This document shows, piece after piece, positions 10,031 through 18,413 of a stretch of DNA of 64,000 nt. The notes under the pieces are model-generated. The model saw only the letters and a list, made by a program, of their open reading frames with translations, did no database searches and had not been told where the DNA came from. This stretch comes from Amycolatopsis rubida (GTDB lineage: Bacteria > Actinomycetota > Actinomycetes > Mycobacteriales > Pseudonocardiaceae). The stretch is taken from positions 434,001-498,000 of the forward strand of contig NZ_FOWC01000005.1 of assembly GCF_900115345.1 (NCBI RefSeq), in the 5' to 3' direction. The first letter of the stretch is position 1. Every line of letters starts with the position of its first letter. Made by a program: the position numbers and the translations under genes.

Positions 10031-11227
10031 GTGCGCCTGCGAGACCTCCGCTCGGCCCTCCCCCGGCCGCGCGAACTGCCGCCGTGGCAGCAGAACGGCC
10101 TCGTCGCGCTCGCGGTGTTCGCCGGCGGCACGATGCTGTACCTCGCCGGCAGCCATCGTCTGCTGCCGAACGGCGACCCGGTCCCGCTCTGGATCCGGTT
10201 CGCCGAACTCGGCGCGATGTGCCTCGCCGCGTTCCTGCGCCGGAAAGTACCGTGGGGGCTGCTGGCCGCCACCGGAATCGTCGGCGTCGACGTCGCGCTG
10301 GGCCTGTCGCTGCCGATCGTCATCGCGTACACGGATTTCCTGTACTCCGCGATGCTGCACGGCTCCCGCCGGACGACCCGGGTGCTGGTCGGCGTGACCG
10401 CCGCCGGCACGCTCGCCGTGCTGTTCGCGTTCCTGGCCGCGGCGGGCTGGCGGGCGGCGGCCCTGGGCGCGTTCAGCATGCTGTCGTTCCTGCTGGTCCC
10501 GGTGTGGTGGGGCGCGAATGTGCGCCAGCAGAGCGATATCGCGGCGTCCGAACGCGCCAACGCCGAACAGCTCGCGACGATCGCCGCGCTGGACCGGCGG
10601 GCGGCGGTGACCGCCGAACGCGCGCGGATGGCCCGCGACCTGCACGACGTCGTCGCCGGGCATCTGTCGGCGATCGCCATCCAGTCGGAGGCGGCACTGT
10701 CCATGGCGGACGATCCGAAGACCGCGCAGACCGTCCTCGTCGCAGTGCGGGAGAACAGCGTGCGCGCGCTGGAAGAAATGCGCGCGATGATCGGCCTGCT
10801 GCGCTCGGAATCCGCGGAGCACGAGGTGACTGCTCCGGCCCGGCTGGCCGAACTGGCCAGGCTGGTGGAATCGGCGCGCGCGGCGGGCATGACGGTGACC
10901 GTGGATTCCACTGTGGACGAAGAACTCGCGGTGCCGACCGCGGTCGACCTGACCGCCTACCGGATCGCGCAGGAGTCGCTGACGAACGCGGTCAAACACG
11001 CGCCGGGCGGCCGGGTGAGCGTGCGGCTTCGAGCGGCCGACAGCACGCTGACCGTCGAAATCGGCAATGAACTGCTCGGCGCGCCGACCCAGTCCGGCAG
11101 CGGCGGGCACGGTCTGCTGAGCATGCGCGAGCGCGCGCACGCCGTCGGCGGCACCTTGCGAGCGGGTCCGTCCGGGCCGCGCTGGCTCGTCCAGGCCGAA
11201 CTTCCCCTCGCCGGAGAACCCTCATGA
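10031..11227 (+). CDS. Sensor histidine kinase, NarL/LuxR-type (HisKA_3)
   Basis: A 398-residue kinase with an N-terminal membrane part of roughly four to five hydrophobic segments, ending near residue 165. A coiled linker and the dimerisation/phosphoacceptor helix ARDLHDVVAGHLSAIAIQSE follow; the His is the phosphorylation site. The C-terminal ATPase domain has the N box (ESLTNAVKHAPGG) and G box (GSGGHGLLSMRERA). The GTG at 10031 is preferred to the GTG at 10013 because it gives the usual short Arg-rich N-terminus. The stop overlaps the regulator start (ATGA at 11224-11227), so the pair is co-translated. The stimulus is unknown. Confidence 0.92.
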   Translation: MRLRDLRSALPRPRELPPWQQNGLVALAVFAGGTMLYLAGSHRLLPNGDPVPLWIRFAELGAMCLAAFLRRKVPWGLLAATGIVGVDVALGLSLPIVIAYTDFLYSAMLHGSRRTTRVLVGVTAAGTLAVLFAFLAAAGWRAAALGAFSMLSFLLVPVWWGANVRQQSDIAASERANAEQLATIAALDRRAAVTAERARMARDLHDVVAGHLSAIAIQSEAALSMADDPKTAQTVLVAVRENSVRALEEMRAMIGLLRSESAEHEVTAPARLAELARLVESARAAGMTVTVDSTVDEELAVPTAVDLTAYRIAQESLTNAVKHAPGGRVSVRLRAADSTLTVEIGNELLGAPTQSGSGGHGLLSMRERAHAVGGTLRAGPSGPRWLVQAELPLAGEPS

Positions 11228-11877
11228 CCATCCGAGTCCTCGTCGCCGACGACCACGGCGCCATCCGCGCCGGGCTCGCGCTCATCCTCGGCAACGCCGA
11301 GGGCATCGAGGTGGTCGGCGAAGCCGCCGACGGCGAGGTCGCGCTGCGCCAGGCCCGCGCGCTGCGGCCGGACGTCGTGCTGATGGACGTCCGGATGCCC
11401 GGCACCGACGGCATCACCGCCACCCGCGGGCTGATCGCCGAGGGACTCGCCGAAGTCCTCGTCCTCACCACCTTCGACCTCGACGAATACGTGCACGCCG
11501 CGCTGCGCGCCGGGGCCGCCGGATTCCTGCTGAAATCGGTGGAGGCGCCGCGGCTGATCGAGGCCGTCCGGCTGGTCGCGGCGGGCGAGGGCGTGCTCGC
11601 CCCGCAGGTCACGAAACGGCTGATCGCCGCGTTCGCCAGCACCCCGGCCGAGCGCTCGCCCGCGCCGACCGGGCTCGCGGACCTCACCGAACGCGAGCGC
11701 GAGGTGCTGGGCTGCCTCGGCGCCGGGCTCTCGAACGCCGAAATCGGCGCCCGGCTGCACATCGGCGAGGCGACGGTGAAAACGCACGTGTCCCGGGTGC
11801 TCGCCAAGCTCGGCCTGCGCTCCCGGGTGCAGGCCGCGATCCTCGCCCAAGACCATGGCATTGAGCCACCCGGCTGA
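11224..11877 (+). CDS. Response regulator, NarL/FixJ family
   Basis: 217 residues. The receiver domain has the acidic pair in VLVADDHGAIR, the phosphoacceptor Asp in VVLMDVRMPGTDG, Thr in VLTTFD and the conserved Lys in FLLKSVEAP. The C-terminal LuxR-type helix-turn-helix reads LTEREREVLGCLGAGLSNAE and continues to TVKTHVSRVLAKLGLRSR. It should dimerise and bind DNA when phosphorylated by the kinase encoded just upstream. The most likely targets are its own promoter region and the divergent membrane-protein genes (inference). Confidence 0.95.
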   Translation: MTIRVLVADDHGAIRAGLALILGNAEGIEVVGEAADGEVALRQARALRPDVVLMDVRMPGTDGITATRGLIAEGLAEVLVLTTFDLDEYVHAALRAGAAGFLLKSVEAPRLIEAVRLVAAGEGVLAPQVTKRLIAAFASTPAERSPAPTGLADLTEREREVLGCLGAGLSNAEIGARLHIGEATVKTHVSRVLAKLGLRSRVQAAILAQDHGIEPPG

Positions 11878-11917
11878 CCGTTCTGCGCATCCGCGCGCGA
11901 CCTTCTAACGTTCCCCC

Positions 11918-13351
11918 ATGGGTGAGCGGAGAACTCTCGACGTCGACGAAGTCCTCAAGCGGCAGGAATCCGGCGAGCTGAAGCGGCGGCTCAGAGGGCG
12001 CGACCTGGTCGGGTTCGGCGTCGGCATCATCATCGGCACCGGGATCTTCACCCTCGCCGGGGTCGAGGCGAAGACGCACGCCGGGCCGTCGGTCACGCTG
12101 TCGTTCGTGATCGGTGCGGTGGTCGCCGGCCTCGCCGCGCTCTGCTACGCCGAACTGGCCTCCAGCGTGCCGACCGCGGGCAGCGCCTACACCTACGCCT
12201 TCGCCACCCTCGGCGAGGTCTTCGCCTGGATCATCGGCTGGGACCTGCTGCTGGAGTTCGCGCTCGGTGCAGCCGTGGTGTCGCGCAGCTGGTCTGGCTA
12301 TCTCGCGAACCTGCTCGGGCTGTCGCCGGACTGGTTCGGCGAGAGCGCGACGGTCAACGTCGGCGCGGTGCTGATCATCGCGGTGCTGACGGTCGTGGCC
12401 GTGGTCGGCATCAAGGAGTCCTCGTGGCTCACGAACCTCCTGGTGCTCGTCAAGGTCGCGGTCTGCGTGCTCATCCTCGCCGTCGGCGTGTTCTTCGTGA
12501 AGGGCTCGAACCTCACCCCGTTCATCCCGCCCGCGCAGCCGCCGTCGAGCAGCGCGAACGCGTTGCACCAGCCAGTGGTCCAGGCCGCGCTCGGGCTCGA
12601 GCAGTCGGTGTACGGCATCGCCGGCATGGTCACCGCAGCGGCCGTCGTGTTCTTCGCCTACACCGGCTTCGAAGCGCTCGCCAACCTCGGCGAGGAGACC
12701 ATCAACCCGCGCAAGGACCTCCGCATCGGCATCCTCGGCGCGCTGGCCGTGTGCGCGGTCCTCTACATCGGCGTCTCGATCGTGCTCACCGGCATGGTCC
12801 ACTACACCGACATCGACTCCGGCGCGCCGCTCGCGGACGCGTTCGACCGGGTCGGCCAGCACTGGGTCGGCGCGCTGATCTCGCTGGGCGCGGTCACCGG
12901 GCTGACGTCGGTGATGATGGTCGAACTGGTCACGATCGGCCGGATCGGCTTCGCGATGGGCCGCGACGGCCTGCTGCCCAAGGCGATCGGCACGGCGCAC
13001 CCGCGCTGGGGCACGCCGCACCGGATGACCATCGGCGGGGCCGCGCTGATCGCCGTGCTGGCGGCGTTCGTGCCGATCTCGGCGCTGGCCGACATGGTCA
13101 GCATCGGCGCGCTGTCGGCGATGATCATCGTCGCGATCGCGGTGCCGGTGCTGCGCAAACGCCGCCCGGACCTGAAGCGGCCGTTCACCGTGCCGTTCTC
13201 GCCGGTGGTGCCGATCATCGCCGCGGTGGCGTGCTTCTACCTGATGCTGAACCTCGACGTGATGACCTGGCTCCGGTTCGCCGCGTGGCTCGTGATCGGC
13301 CTGCTGATCTACTTCTTCTACGGCCGCAAGCACTCCCGCTTCGCCAAGTAG
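11918..13351 (+). CDS. APC-family amino acid permease (cationic amino acid transporter type)
   Basis: 477 residues with about twelve hydrophobic segments. The first helix carries the APC substrate-site signature GFGVGIIIGTGIFTLAG. The second region reads AALCYAELASSVPTAGSAYT, as in the CAT/YfnA group, and FFAYTGFEALANLGEE is the conserved helix-6 motif. The C-terminus ends in a short basic cytoplasmic tail. The ATG at 11918 lies 41 bases after the response regulator stop. The precise amino acid is not predictable. It stands upstream of, and convergent with, a decayed gene. Confidence 0.88.
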   Translation: MGERRTLDVDEVLKRQESGELKRRLRGRDLVGFGVGIIIGTGIFTLAGVEAKTHAGPSVTLSFVIGAVVAGLAALCYAELASSVPTAGSAYTYAFATLGEVFAWIIGWDLLLEFALGAAVVSRSWSGYLANLLGLSPDWFGESATVNVGAVLIIAVLTVVAVVGIKESSWLTNLLVLVKVAVCVLILAVGVFFVKGSNLTPFIPPAQPPSSSANALHQPVVQAALGLEQSVYGIAGMVTAAAVVFFAYTGFEALANLGEETINPRKDLRIGILGALAVCAVLYIGVSIVLTGMVHYTDIDSGAPLADAFDRVGQHWVGALISLGAVTGLTSVMMVELVTIGRIGFAMGRDGLLPKAIGTAHPRWGTPHRMTIGGAALIAVLAAFVPISALADMVSIGALSAMIIVAIAVPVLRKRRPDLKRPFTVPFSPVVPIIAAVACFYLMLNLDVMTWLRFAAWLVIGLLIYFFYGRKHSRFAK

Positions 13352-13353
13352 GT

Positions 13354-13860
13354 TCAGGCCACTGCCAGGTGCACGCGGTGGTGCCGCGGGTTCTCGATCT
13401 CGCCGAGCGAGGCCACGGCGAAATCGGCGTACGAGATCTTGGCGGAGAAGGCGAAGCGCTCGCCGATTTCGTACCGGCCAGTGCGGCCTCCTTCGCGGTC
13501 GAAGGCGCCAGGCTGACGTACACCCAGTCCAGCCCGGTGCCTTCGCCGCGCAGCACCTCGAACCCCGCTGCGTGCGCCGGGCAGAAGGGCCGGAACCCGG
13601 CCGCGACCAGCCCGGGCCTGCGACAAACCGGTGACGAGAGCGTGTGCGGCGTTGGTGAAGAACGCGTGCGGGTCGATGCCCTCGCCATAGACCGCAGCCG
13701 CGTTGACGACCGCGTCGTGCGGCGAGGGCGGCGACATCTGCCGCGCTGATGACGTCGCCGGCAACGACGTCGGCCAAGTCGCGGTAGCGCGCGGGATCGC
13801 GGACCACCGCGGTGACCTCGTGCCCGCGCCGCCCGCCCCGAAAACAACGATCTTGCTCAT
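13354..13860 (-). pseudogene. NAD(P)-binding oxidoreductase (NmrA/epimerase-like), broken by several frameshifts
   Basis: Starting at ATG 13858-13860, the protein begins MSKIVVFGAGG, a Rossmann nucleotide-binding start. The reading frame then changes at least four times. One frame gives HEVTAVVRDPARYRDLADVV; a return to the first gives AVVNAAAVYGEGIDPHAFFT; a third gives AGFEVLRGEGTGLDWVYVSL; the first again gives the conserved end FAFSAKISYADFAVASLGEI. Together the pieces cover a complete NmrA-like protein of about 200 residues. A functional product is therefore very unlikely. The divergent HxlR-type regulator next to it is also truncated, so the whole module appears to be dying. Confidence 0.82.
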
Positions 13861-13945
13861 CGTGGGAATACCTCCTGGAGTGTGGATGCTCCGGAAGGCA
13901 GCCAGGGGGCCGGCTCCCTCCGGGATACTTCGAGAGGAGACCGCG

Positions 13946-14308
13946 ATGACCGGTCGGCAGCCCTTGCCTCCGGACCTGTTCGAGGAGCCGTTCCGGTTCG
14001 GCGACAAGTGGTCCGCGCTGGTGATCCGCTGCCTGGAGGACGGGCCTCGCCGGTTCCCCGAACTGCGGGTGCCGCTGCACCGGGTCACGCCGGTGCTGGC
14101 CCGGACTCTGCGCGGCCTCGAACGCTCCGGCCTCGTCTCCCGCACGGCGCACGCCGACCCGGCGTCGGGCGTCGAATACGCGCTGACGGCGCTGGGCCGC
14201 AGCCTGCTGGAGCCGATGAAGGCGGTGTAGGGCCGGGTCGCCGAGCACTGGGAAGAACTGCTGGACGCGCAGGAACGCTACGACACGCCGGTGCGCAGCC
14301 CGGCGTAG
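13946..14308 (+). pseudogene. HxlR-family regulator with in-frame amber stop
   Basis: ATG 13946, preceded by GAGAGGAGA, opens a winged-helix protein of the HxlR type (FGDKWSALVIRCLEDGPRRF; LERSGLVSRTAHADP). The frame stops at TAG 14228-14230 after 94 residues (ending LEPMKAV). It reads on in the same frame as GRVAEHWEELLDAQERYD to a second TAG at 14306-14308. That continuation is the normal C-terminal helix of HxlR proteins, so a Trp codon TGG probably became TAG. The shortened protein may still bind DNA but has lost its last helix, which helps dimerisation in this family. It is divergent from the oxidoreductase pseudogene, the usual target arrangement for HxlR regulators. Confidence 0.75.
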
Positions 14309-15032
14309 GAAACCGCCTGCGCCAACGCCTCCGCGTGCCGGGAATCCGCCACCAGCAGCACCGATTCCAGCCCCGCCGCGACCCACTCCACTGGCTGGTC
14401 GTGCACGCCGTTGTCGCCCAGCTCGCGGTAAGTGTCCACAACGGACAGCAGCGTCCCCTCCGCGCCGAGCCGGACTCCGGCGATCAGCACGTGGTGCGGC
14501 GCGGGCGGCCGCCACCGGTTCGTCCACAGTGGAGGGATGCCGGTGTCGAGATAGTCCAGCAGCGCGCGTTCCGGGGTGTCCGGCGCGCCGAGTTCCGCCG
14601 GATCGAGCCGCGCCAGCACCGCCACCCGCGGCAATTCCCACAGGCCCAGCAGCAAATCCGAGACCGTTGAAGCGGTCCACTCCCCCAGCGCCGGAACCAC
14701 CGCGAGCCGCTCCCCCGACAGCGTCCGGATCGCCCGCGCCAGTCCGGCCGACGAGGTGCCCGCAGCCGTCTCGTCGAACGGCACCGGAAGACGGAAGTCG
14801 TCGCGGGACAACGCACCCGCTGGACGGCTGGTCGCCGCGCGCACGGTCCCCGCCGCGATCGCGACCTCGTCCTGGTCCGGTACGCGATGTCCGCCGCGCG
14901 CAGTGCCGCGAGTCCGGTGAAGGCCGCCGCCAAACCGTCCTTCTGCGGCAGTTCCGCTCGGGCTTCGGCGACCAGGCGCGCCCCGCCGGGAAGCCAGTGG
15001 ACGTCGGAAAGCCCCGTGTTCAGTACCGCCAC
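14278..15032 (-). pseudogene. Uncharacterised protein with single frameshift, downstream of the GS-like gene
   Basis: The GTG at 15030-15032 opens VAVLNTGLSDVHWLPGGARL and the frame runs to AALRAADIA. The downstream part (DQDEVAIAAGTVRAATS through to SYAGLRTGVS, stop at 14278) is in another frame. A single missing base near 14881-14886 reconciles them: adding one C would give DIAVPDQDE. The restored protein would be about 250 residues, possibly DUF6885-like (weak recollection of the LPQKD and DQD-VA-AAGT patterns). It overlaps the GS-like stop by 13 bases, implying translational coupling. The frameshift could be a real mutation or a sequencing error. Confidence 0.6.
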
Positions 15033-16372
15033 AGATGCGCCGCCACGATCTCCTCAGGCGCCCGCTCGGCGGCCCACGCCGCGTCCGAGGCGCGCACCGC
15101 GCGGAACGCGCCGAGCAGCTCGTCCCCCAGCGCCCCGGACACGCGCGGATTCGCCAGCAGCGCGGTGTCCTGTTCGGACGGACTCGCCGGCAGCGGCAGC
15201 ACGCCCGCGGTGTTCCGTTCCCCTTCGCTCCAGCCGCCCGGGTCCTCCGCGATCGGCTCCGGCAGCACCGCCGCATCCTCGATCCCGGCCATCCCCGCGG
15301 CGAGCACGACAGCCAGCGCGAGATACGGGTTGGCCGACGCGTCCGACGTCTTCAGCTCGACATTCGCGTGCTCCGCTCCGAGCAGCGCCGTGCCCGGGAC
15401 GTACCGCAGCGGCGCTTCGCGGTTCTCCACGCCCCAGAACGCATACGCGCCAGCGAAAAACCCGGGCCGCAACCGCATCGTCGAAGGGACGCTCGGTGCG
15501 GTGATCGCCGTCAGCGCGGGCAGATCCCGCAGCAGTCCGCCGAGGTACGCCGCGCCTTCGCCTTCCGGAACGCCGTCGCCAGCCAGGAGGTTGCGGCCTT
15601 TGCGGCGGACCGAAGTGTGCAAGTGCCAGCCGTTTCCCGCTGCTCCGAGGCCGATCATCGGCGCGAAACTCGCCACCAGCCCGTGCGCGTGCGCGGCCGC
15701 GTGAATGGTCTGGCGCGCCACAAGCTGATCGTCCGCGGCGGACACCGGATCCGTGGCGGCGAGCGACAATTCCAGCTGTGCCACGCCGTATTCCGCGTGC
15801 AGCTGGCCGATCTGCAGCCCGTTCGCGGCGAAATCGTGCAGCAGCGCGGCGATGAAGCCGTCGAGGCCGATCAGCGCGTGCGGGCTGTACGCGGGTCCGC
15901 GGTGTCCCGGCGCGGACACGACGTCCTCGCTGCCCGCTGGCGCGACGGAAAACTCCAGCTCGTACCCGGCCCGGAATTCGAGACCACGCCGCGCCGCCTC
16001 GGCGACCTGCCGCTCCAGCACGGAACGCTGGCAGTACGGCCACGGCGAACCGTCCGCGGCCAGCTGCCGCACCGGCGCCCAGGCGAGCGCAGGCTGCCCG
16101 GCGAGCCTGCGGAGGCGTTCCACGACCGGCAGGAGCCGGATGTCGCCCGACGGCGTGCCGAGGCCGGAATGGGCGTAGGTGATGGCGTCGTGGCTGTCGA
16201 AGACCGCGAACAGCGAGGTCGCGCCCACGCCGCGGACGGCCGCGTCGGCCAGGCCGCCGACCGGGACCACGCGCGAGCGCGGGATGCCGTTGTTGTCCGC
16301 CCAGGCCAGGTGGACGCCGCCGACCCCCGCCGCGGCCAGGTCCTTCGCCGCCGCCGACGCCGCCTTGGTCAT
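15020..16372 (-). CDS. Glutamine synthetase-like enzyme (gamma-glutamyl-amine ligase group)
   Basis: 450 residues from ATG 16370-16372. This start is chosen over longer versions because GAGGAGG stands just upstream. The glutamine-synthetase catalytic domain is clear: FRAGYELEFSV (metal/Glu site), GNGWHLHTSV (ATP/metal His region) and ELKTSDASANPYLALA near the C-terminus. The N-terminal beta-grasp part is short. The divergent sequence places it with the actinobacterial GS paralogues (GlnA3/GlnA4, FluG-like) rather than the GlnA1 ammonia-assimilating enzyme. Relatives ligate glutamate to polyamines or ethanolamine, but the amine here is unknown. The next gene overlaps it by 13 bases. Confidence 0.8.
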   Translation of the reverse strand: MTKAASAAAKDLAAAGVGGVHLAWADNNGIPRSRVVPVGGLADAAVRGVGATSLFAVFDSHDAITYAHSGLGTPSGDIRLLPVVERLRRLAGQPALAWAPVRQLAADGSPWPYCQRSVLERQVAEAARRGLEFRAGYELEFSVAPAGSEDVVSAPGHRGPAYSPHALIGLDGFIAALLHDFAANGLQIGQLHAEYGVAQLELSLAATDPVSAADDQLVARQTIHAAAHAHGLVASFAPMIGLGAAGNGWHLHTSVRRKGRNLLAGDGVPEGEGAAYLGGLLRDLPALTAITAPSVPSTMRLRPGFFAGAYAFWGVENREAPLRYVPGTALLGAEHANVELKTSDASANPYLALAVVLAAGMAGIEDAAVLPEPIAEDPGGWSEGERNTAGVLPLPASPSEQDTALLANPRVSGALGDELLGAFRAVRASDAAWAAERAPEEIVAAHLWRY

Positions 16373-16430
16373 GGCAACCTCCTCGGCACCAGTATCGCGG
16401 GCCCGCGCCGTCCGGGCCATCCGCGAATGT

Positions 16431-17327
16431 TCACCCCGGCGGCTCAGCGACCGGCCCGGAGTCGTCACGGCCGCGCAACGCCACCCCGGCGACGACGGCG
16501 AGCGTCCCGATCGCTTCGACGACGCTCGGCACCTGCGCGAGCACCAGGAACCCGACGACCCCCGCCGTCACCGGCAGCAATGCCAGCAGCACCGCGAACC
16601 GCGCCTGCCCGAGACGGCGCAGGACCACTTGGTCGAGCGCGTACGGCACAACGGTCGACAGCACGCCCACGCCGATCCCGAGCAGCAGCATGCGTGGCGA
16701 ACCCCACACTTCCCCGGTGCCCAGCGCGAGCGGCGACAGCACGAGGGTCGCCACCACGAACCCGACCGCCAGCGAATCCAGCCCGTCCCCGCCGAGGGCG
16801 ACCCGCTTGCCGAGCACGATGTATCCCGCCCAAGCAGCCGCCGCGGCCAGCGCGAACACGACGCCGAGCGGACTGCCCGCGATCCGCACATCGGCGATCG
16901 CGACCACCCCGAGGGCCACCAGGACCAGCGCGATCAGATCCCGCCGGGTCCGCGACCCGATCGCCGCGACGACCACCGGACCGGCGAACTCCAGCGCGAC
17001 CACCGTGCCCAGCGGCAGCCGCGCGATGGCCTCGTAAAAGACCACGTTCATCCCGGCAGTCACGACGCCGAAAGCGCCCGCGAGCAGCAACCGCCTGCCC
17101 CGCCAGGCGGCTTTCGGCGGCCGCCGCCACAGCACCAGCACGACGGCCGCCCCGAGACAGCGCAGCCACGCAACCCCGGAGGGCGTGGCGTGCCCGAAAA
17201 GGTCGACCGCGATGGCCGCACCGGCATACATCGAAATTCCGCTGAGAACGAACAAGACCGGCGCCGGAATCGCGTTCACGCGTTTCCAGGAGAGTGCAAT
17301 GCCCACTCCCGCATGGTGCCTGACCAC
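16431..17327 (-). CDS. EamA-family (RhtA-like) drug/metabolite exporter
   Basis: Up to 298 residues with ten hydrophobic segments in two EamA repeats. The recognisable passages are VAWLRCLGAAVVLVLWRRP, VALEFAGPVVVAAIGSRTRR and AAAAAWAGYIVLGKRVA. The RhtA-like group exports amino acids such as threonine and homoserine. The start is uncertain: GTG 17325-17327 gives a 16-residue extra leader, and GTG 17277-17279 would start at VNAIPAPVLF. The gene lies 58 bases upstream of the GS-like gene on the same strand and may share its transcript, which would fit a role in amine or amino-acid handling (inference). Confidence 0.82.
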   Translation of the reverse strand: MVRHHAGVGIALSWKRVNAIPAPVLFVLSGISMYAGAAIAVDLFGHATPSGVAWLRCLGAAVVLVLWRRPPKAAWRGRRLLLAGAFGVVTAGMNVVFYEAIARLPLGTVVALEFAGPVVVAAIGSRTRRDLIALVLVALGVVAIADVRIAGSPLGVVFALAAAAAWAGYIVLGKRVALGGDGLDSLAVGFVVATLVLSPLALGTGEVWGSPRMLLLGIGVGVLSTVVPYALDQVVLRRLGQARFAVLLALLPVTAGVVGFLVLAQVPSVVEAIGTLAVVAGVALRGRDDSGPVAEPPG

Positions 17328-17572
17328 GGAAAACGCCCCGCGCCGGGTGGTCTGGTCCTACGGGGTGGGACGCCGTTGCGGCAACCGGGCTAATTCGGCG
17401 TGACGCACCTCCCACCGGCGCGGGAACACTTGCGGGCCGCCAAACGTCTGCAAGAGTGGAAGCACGAACACCGCGGAGCCGGAAGCGATCCCCGCCGAAG
17501 GCATCGAGACCGAAGTGGGCGTAGCTGGATCGAGGCACCGGGCGACCGGTGCCGGGACGGAGGGAGACCCCC

Positions 17573-17752
17573 ATGACAACACCGACGCTCACCCGCCCCG
17601 AATTGACCGCAGCCGACCGATGCGACCGGTGCGGAGCAGCAGCTCAGGTACGCGCTGTCCTCAGCTCCGGAGGCGAGCTGCTCTTCTGCGGGCACCACGC
17701 CCGCGAGCACGAGGCCAAGCTCAAGGAACTGGCCGCGGAGATCCAGAAGTAA
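17573..17752 (+). CDS. Small zinc-ribbon-like protein (DUF7455-like)
   Basis: 59 residues from ATG 17573, preceded by GGAGGGAG. The sequence has CDRCGAAAQVRAVLSSGGEL followed by LLFCGHHAREHEAKLKEL, giving a CxxC plus CxHH set that could bind one zinc ion. It closely resembles short actinobacterial proteins annotated DUF7455, often found near principal sigma genes. The role is unknown. A strong terminator follows 24 bases downstream, so it is a single-gene transcript. Confidence 0.82.
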   Translation: MTTPTLTRPELTAADRCDRCGAAAQVRAVLSSGGELLFCGHHAREHEAKLKELAAEIQK

Positions 17753-17776
17753 GTTCGCTCACCGACAGGCAGCTCC

Positions 17777-17822
17777 CCGGAGGCGGCAGGCGCAGGCGCG
17801 CTGGCCGCCTCCGGTGTTTTTC
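17777..17822 (+). terminator. Intrinsic terminator after the zinc-ribbon gene
   Basis: Bases 17777-17787 (CCGGAGGCGGC) pair perfectly with 17804-17814 around a 16-nt loop. TGTTTTT follows, a textbook U-tract. Confidence 0.9.
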
Positions 17823-18254
17823 AGGGCCTGTTCTTTGGGCGGAGGGCAGGCCGGAAGCCTCGGCTCCCCCGCCCCGCCGCGATTCCCCGCCCCGCCGCGC
17901 CGAGACGGCCCGCCCGAATGCCGCATTCGGCTGCACCCGATGCACCCAACGCGGCGTTCGGCACGTCGAGCGCACCCAACACGGCATTCGCTGCGTCGAG
18001 CGCACCCAACGTGGCATTCGGCGCGTCCCACCCGCCCGACGCGGCACGGGGCGAGGTCAAACGGCACCCTGGCACCGCCTCAGCCGCCCCAGGCATTCCC
18101 ACCGGCATTCCTGCCGCCACCCGCGCTCGCCGTGCCCGCTGCCTCCCAGCACGCCCCCGGACCGCATCAGCCAAACGTTCCCCTCACGGAACGTCAAAGA
18201 GCCCTAAACCCGCACCAGTGCACTCACCCAGCCGAGGCACCCAGCCCTCCCCCA
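17823..18254. other. Intergenic repeat-rich DNA with three 30-bp tandem units
   Basis: No credible gene. At 17942, 17972 and 18002 start three degenerate 30-bp units beginning GCACCCAAC and containing GGC(A/G)TTCG. A partial unit precedes them at about 17918-17941. Further right, 18175-18181 (ACGTTCC) pairs with 18188-18194 (GGAACGT) around CCTCAC. This looks like a reduced relative of the palindromes at 32.2, 40.8 and 57.1 kb. Similar CATTCGGTGCG/CGCACCCAACG pieces recur at 40.9 and 58.5 kb. Confidence 0.6.
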
Positions 18255-18404
18255 ACCCCGATACGAAGCCCCCCTGCGGTTCGGGGGTGCTTGTCAAGGC
18301 ATCTTTCCCGCCTTGACAAGCACCCCCGAACCGTCAGCACACTCAGGGCTTCGGGGTGCCCCACGCAACCCCCACAGGCGATCTCGCCGCCAGGCGACGA
18401 GCCG
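18255..18404 (-). repeat. Structured intergenic repeat, copy 1
   Basis: An outer stem pairs ACCCCG...AAGC (18255-18269) with GCTTCGGGGT (18348-18357), leaving a bulge ATACG. Inside it, 18277-18300 pairs perfectly with 18310-18333, a 24-bp hairpin with loop ATCTTTCCC. A second small hairpin follows: TCGCC 18384-18388 with GGCGA 18393-18397 around GCCA, then CGAGC. Orientation is given as minus because all copies lie just after the stop of a minus-strand gene. Here the ROK regulator stop is at 18414. Stem sequence differs from copy 3 with pairing kept. Confidence 0.85.
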
Positions 18405-18413
18405 CCCCCAGCC

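Noticed and set aside
11684-14680. 998-codon minus-strand open frame spanning the response regulator, permease and pseudogene region
   Set aside because: It is antisense to two clear genes and its translation is unlike any family except for the short real piece of the broken oxidoreductase.
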